This document shows positions 63,371-64,000 of a DNA stretch of 64,000 bases, one piece after another. The stretch is from Sediminibacterium sp. GTDB lineage: Bacteria; Bacteroidota; Bacteroidia; Chitinophagales; Chitinophagaceae. The notes under the pieces are model-generated. The model saw nothing but the letters and a program-made list of their open reading frames with translations, did no database searches and was not told the DNA's origin. The first letter of the stretch is position 1. Each line of letters opens with the position of its first letter. The position numbers and the translations under genes are program-made. The stretch is from positions 62,001 to 126,000 of the forward strand of contig JAEUVE010000008.1 in the NCBI GenBank assembly GCA_016786865.1. The letters are read 5' to 3'.

Positions 63371-64000
63371 TTATAATCGCTGCCGGATTATCCCGAGCAT
63401 CTCTTTCTTCCAGCTAACGAAATTCCCTTCTACAATATTGCGTCTGGCTTCTTTTACAAGCCAGAGATAAAAAGCAAGATTCTGTATGCTGGCCAGCTGC
63501 AGGCCAAGTATTTCACCTGCAATGAACAGATGACGGATATACGCTTTGGAATAATACTGACTGTGCTCGGAAGGCAGACCCGGATCGATGGGACTGAAAT
63601 CGTTGGCCCATTTTTTATTCCGGATATTGATCACACCCTGGGTGGTGAACAGCATACCATTCCTCCCGTTGCGGGTAGGCATTACACAATCGAACATGTC
63701 GATTCCCATATCGATGCACTCCAAAAGATTCCAGGGTGTACCCACCCCCATTAAATAGCGGGGCTTGTTTTGCGGAAGATTTTCTGCGCAAAGGGCAGTA
63801 AACTCGTACATCATTTCTTCCGGCTCACCCACACTTAGCCCGCCAATGGCATTACCAACGGCATTTTTGGAGGAAATGTATGAACAGGACTCCTTGCGCA
63901 AATCTTTATAGGTACCACCCTGCACGATCGGAAAAAGGTTCTGCGTATAACCGTATTTATCGGGTGTTTCTGCCAGGCGATTGATGCATCGATCCAGCCA
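63371..64000 (-). CDS. tgt: Queuine tRNA-ribosyltransferase, C-terminal part (cut by window edge)
   Basis: The frame stays open to the window edge; 210 residues of the C-terminal half are present, starting WLDRCINRLAETPDKYG. FPIVQGGTYKDLR, GGLSVGEP and YLMGVGTPWNLLECI, then FDCVMPTRNGRNG with the catalytic aspartate, are Tgt signatures. It exchanges guanine for queuine or its precursor at position 34 of certain tRNAs. The zinc-binding CxCx2C usually found just before YSxAYxRHL is absent: here the segment reads DPGLPSEHSQYYSKAYIRHL. The LptF/G gene follows. Confidence 0.95.
   Translation of the reverse strand, partial: WLDRCINRLAETPDKYGYTQNLFPIVQGGTYKDLRKESCSYISSKNAVGNAIGGLSVGEPEEMMYEFTALCAENLPQNKPRYLMGVGTPWNLLECIDMGIDMFDCVMPTRNGRNGMLFTTQGVINIRNKKWANDFSPIDPGLPSEHSQYYSKAYIRHLFIAGEILGLQLASIQNLAFYLWLVKEARRNIVEGNFVSWKKEMLGIIRQRL

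Overview
The window is a gene-dense stretch of a Bacteroidota chromosome, most like a member of the Chitinophagaceae. The evidence is internal. There are family-typical proteins (DUF4270 and DUF4920 proteins, the type IX secretion protein PorQ, head-GIN/DUF2807, DUF6850, PKD lipoproteins, carboxypeptidase-regulatory-domain TonB receptors). Promoters follow the Bacteroidota sigma pattern TTTG-N19/20-TAnnTTTG. Shine-Dalgarno sequences are weak, and the housekeeping genes (metK, lon, der, era, gltA, tgt, ppk) are of ordinary form. I see no insertion sequence, prophage, CRISPR array or integrase. Both edges cut genes: rlmB on the left and tgt on the right.

Layout. 0-9 kb: rlmB end, a Nudix hydrolase and a membrane protein, then a five-gene minus-strand operon (TonB receptor, DUF4876-type lipoprotein, DUF6850 barrel, di-heme cytochrome c peroxidase, DUF4920) that looks like an uptake or redox system of unknown substrate. 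9-20 kb: metK, DUF4270, a short glycogen-synthase-like protein, a YbhN-type membrane protein with rfaE2, ppk1-ppx, a LytS/LytTR pair and an ALDH7-type dehydrogenase. 21-29 kb: an unusual GDPD-GH16 fusion, porQ, lon, a tiny repeat lipoprotein, der, era and initiator tRNA. 29-41.5 kb: head-GIN protein, a TPP riboswitch in front of a TonB receptor (thiamine uptake), M14 peptidase, gamma-glutamyltransferase, DUF1572, then a GMC oxidoreductase/GH26 mannanase/dehydratase/RidA run. 41.7-51 kb: tRNA-Ala, LysR-YeiH, small accessory enzymes including a Vat-type acetyltransferase, and a sulfur-handling cluster. 51-58 kb: a tripartite RND pump operon divergent from a cysteine-containing Crp/Fnr-family regulator. 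58-64 kb: two paralogous PKD lipoproteins, a mitochondrial-type citrate synthase, an LptF/G permease and tgt.

The most interesting signal is a shared operator. The motif GTWAC-N4-GTWAC occurs upstream of three units: a thiol-methyltransferase-like gene with an ETHE1-like persulfide dioxygenase/rhodanese; the DUF6132/thioredoxin/YHS operon; and the RND pump/Crp intergenic region. In the two clearest promoters the motif centre lies exactly 29.5 bases upstream of the -7 box, which is activator geometry. I infer a small Crp/Fnr-controlled regulon for reactive-sulfur (or related thiol/metal) stress. The function is inference; the motif, spacing and gene content are read from the sequence.
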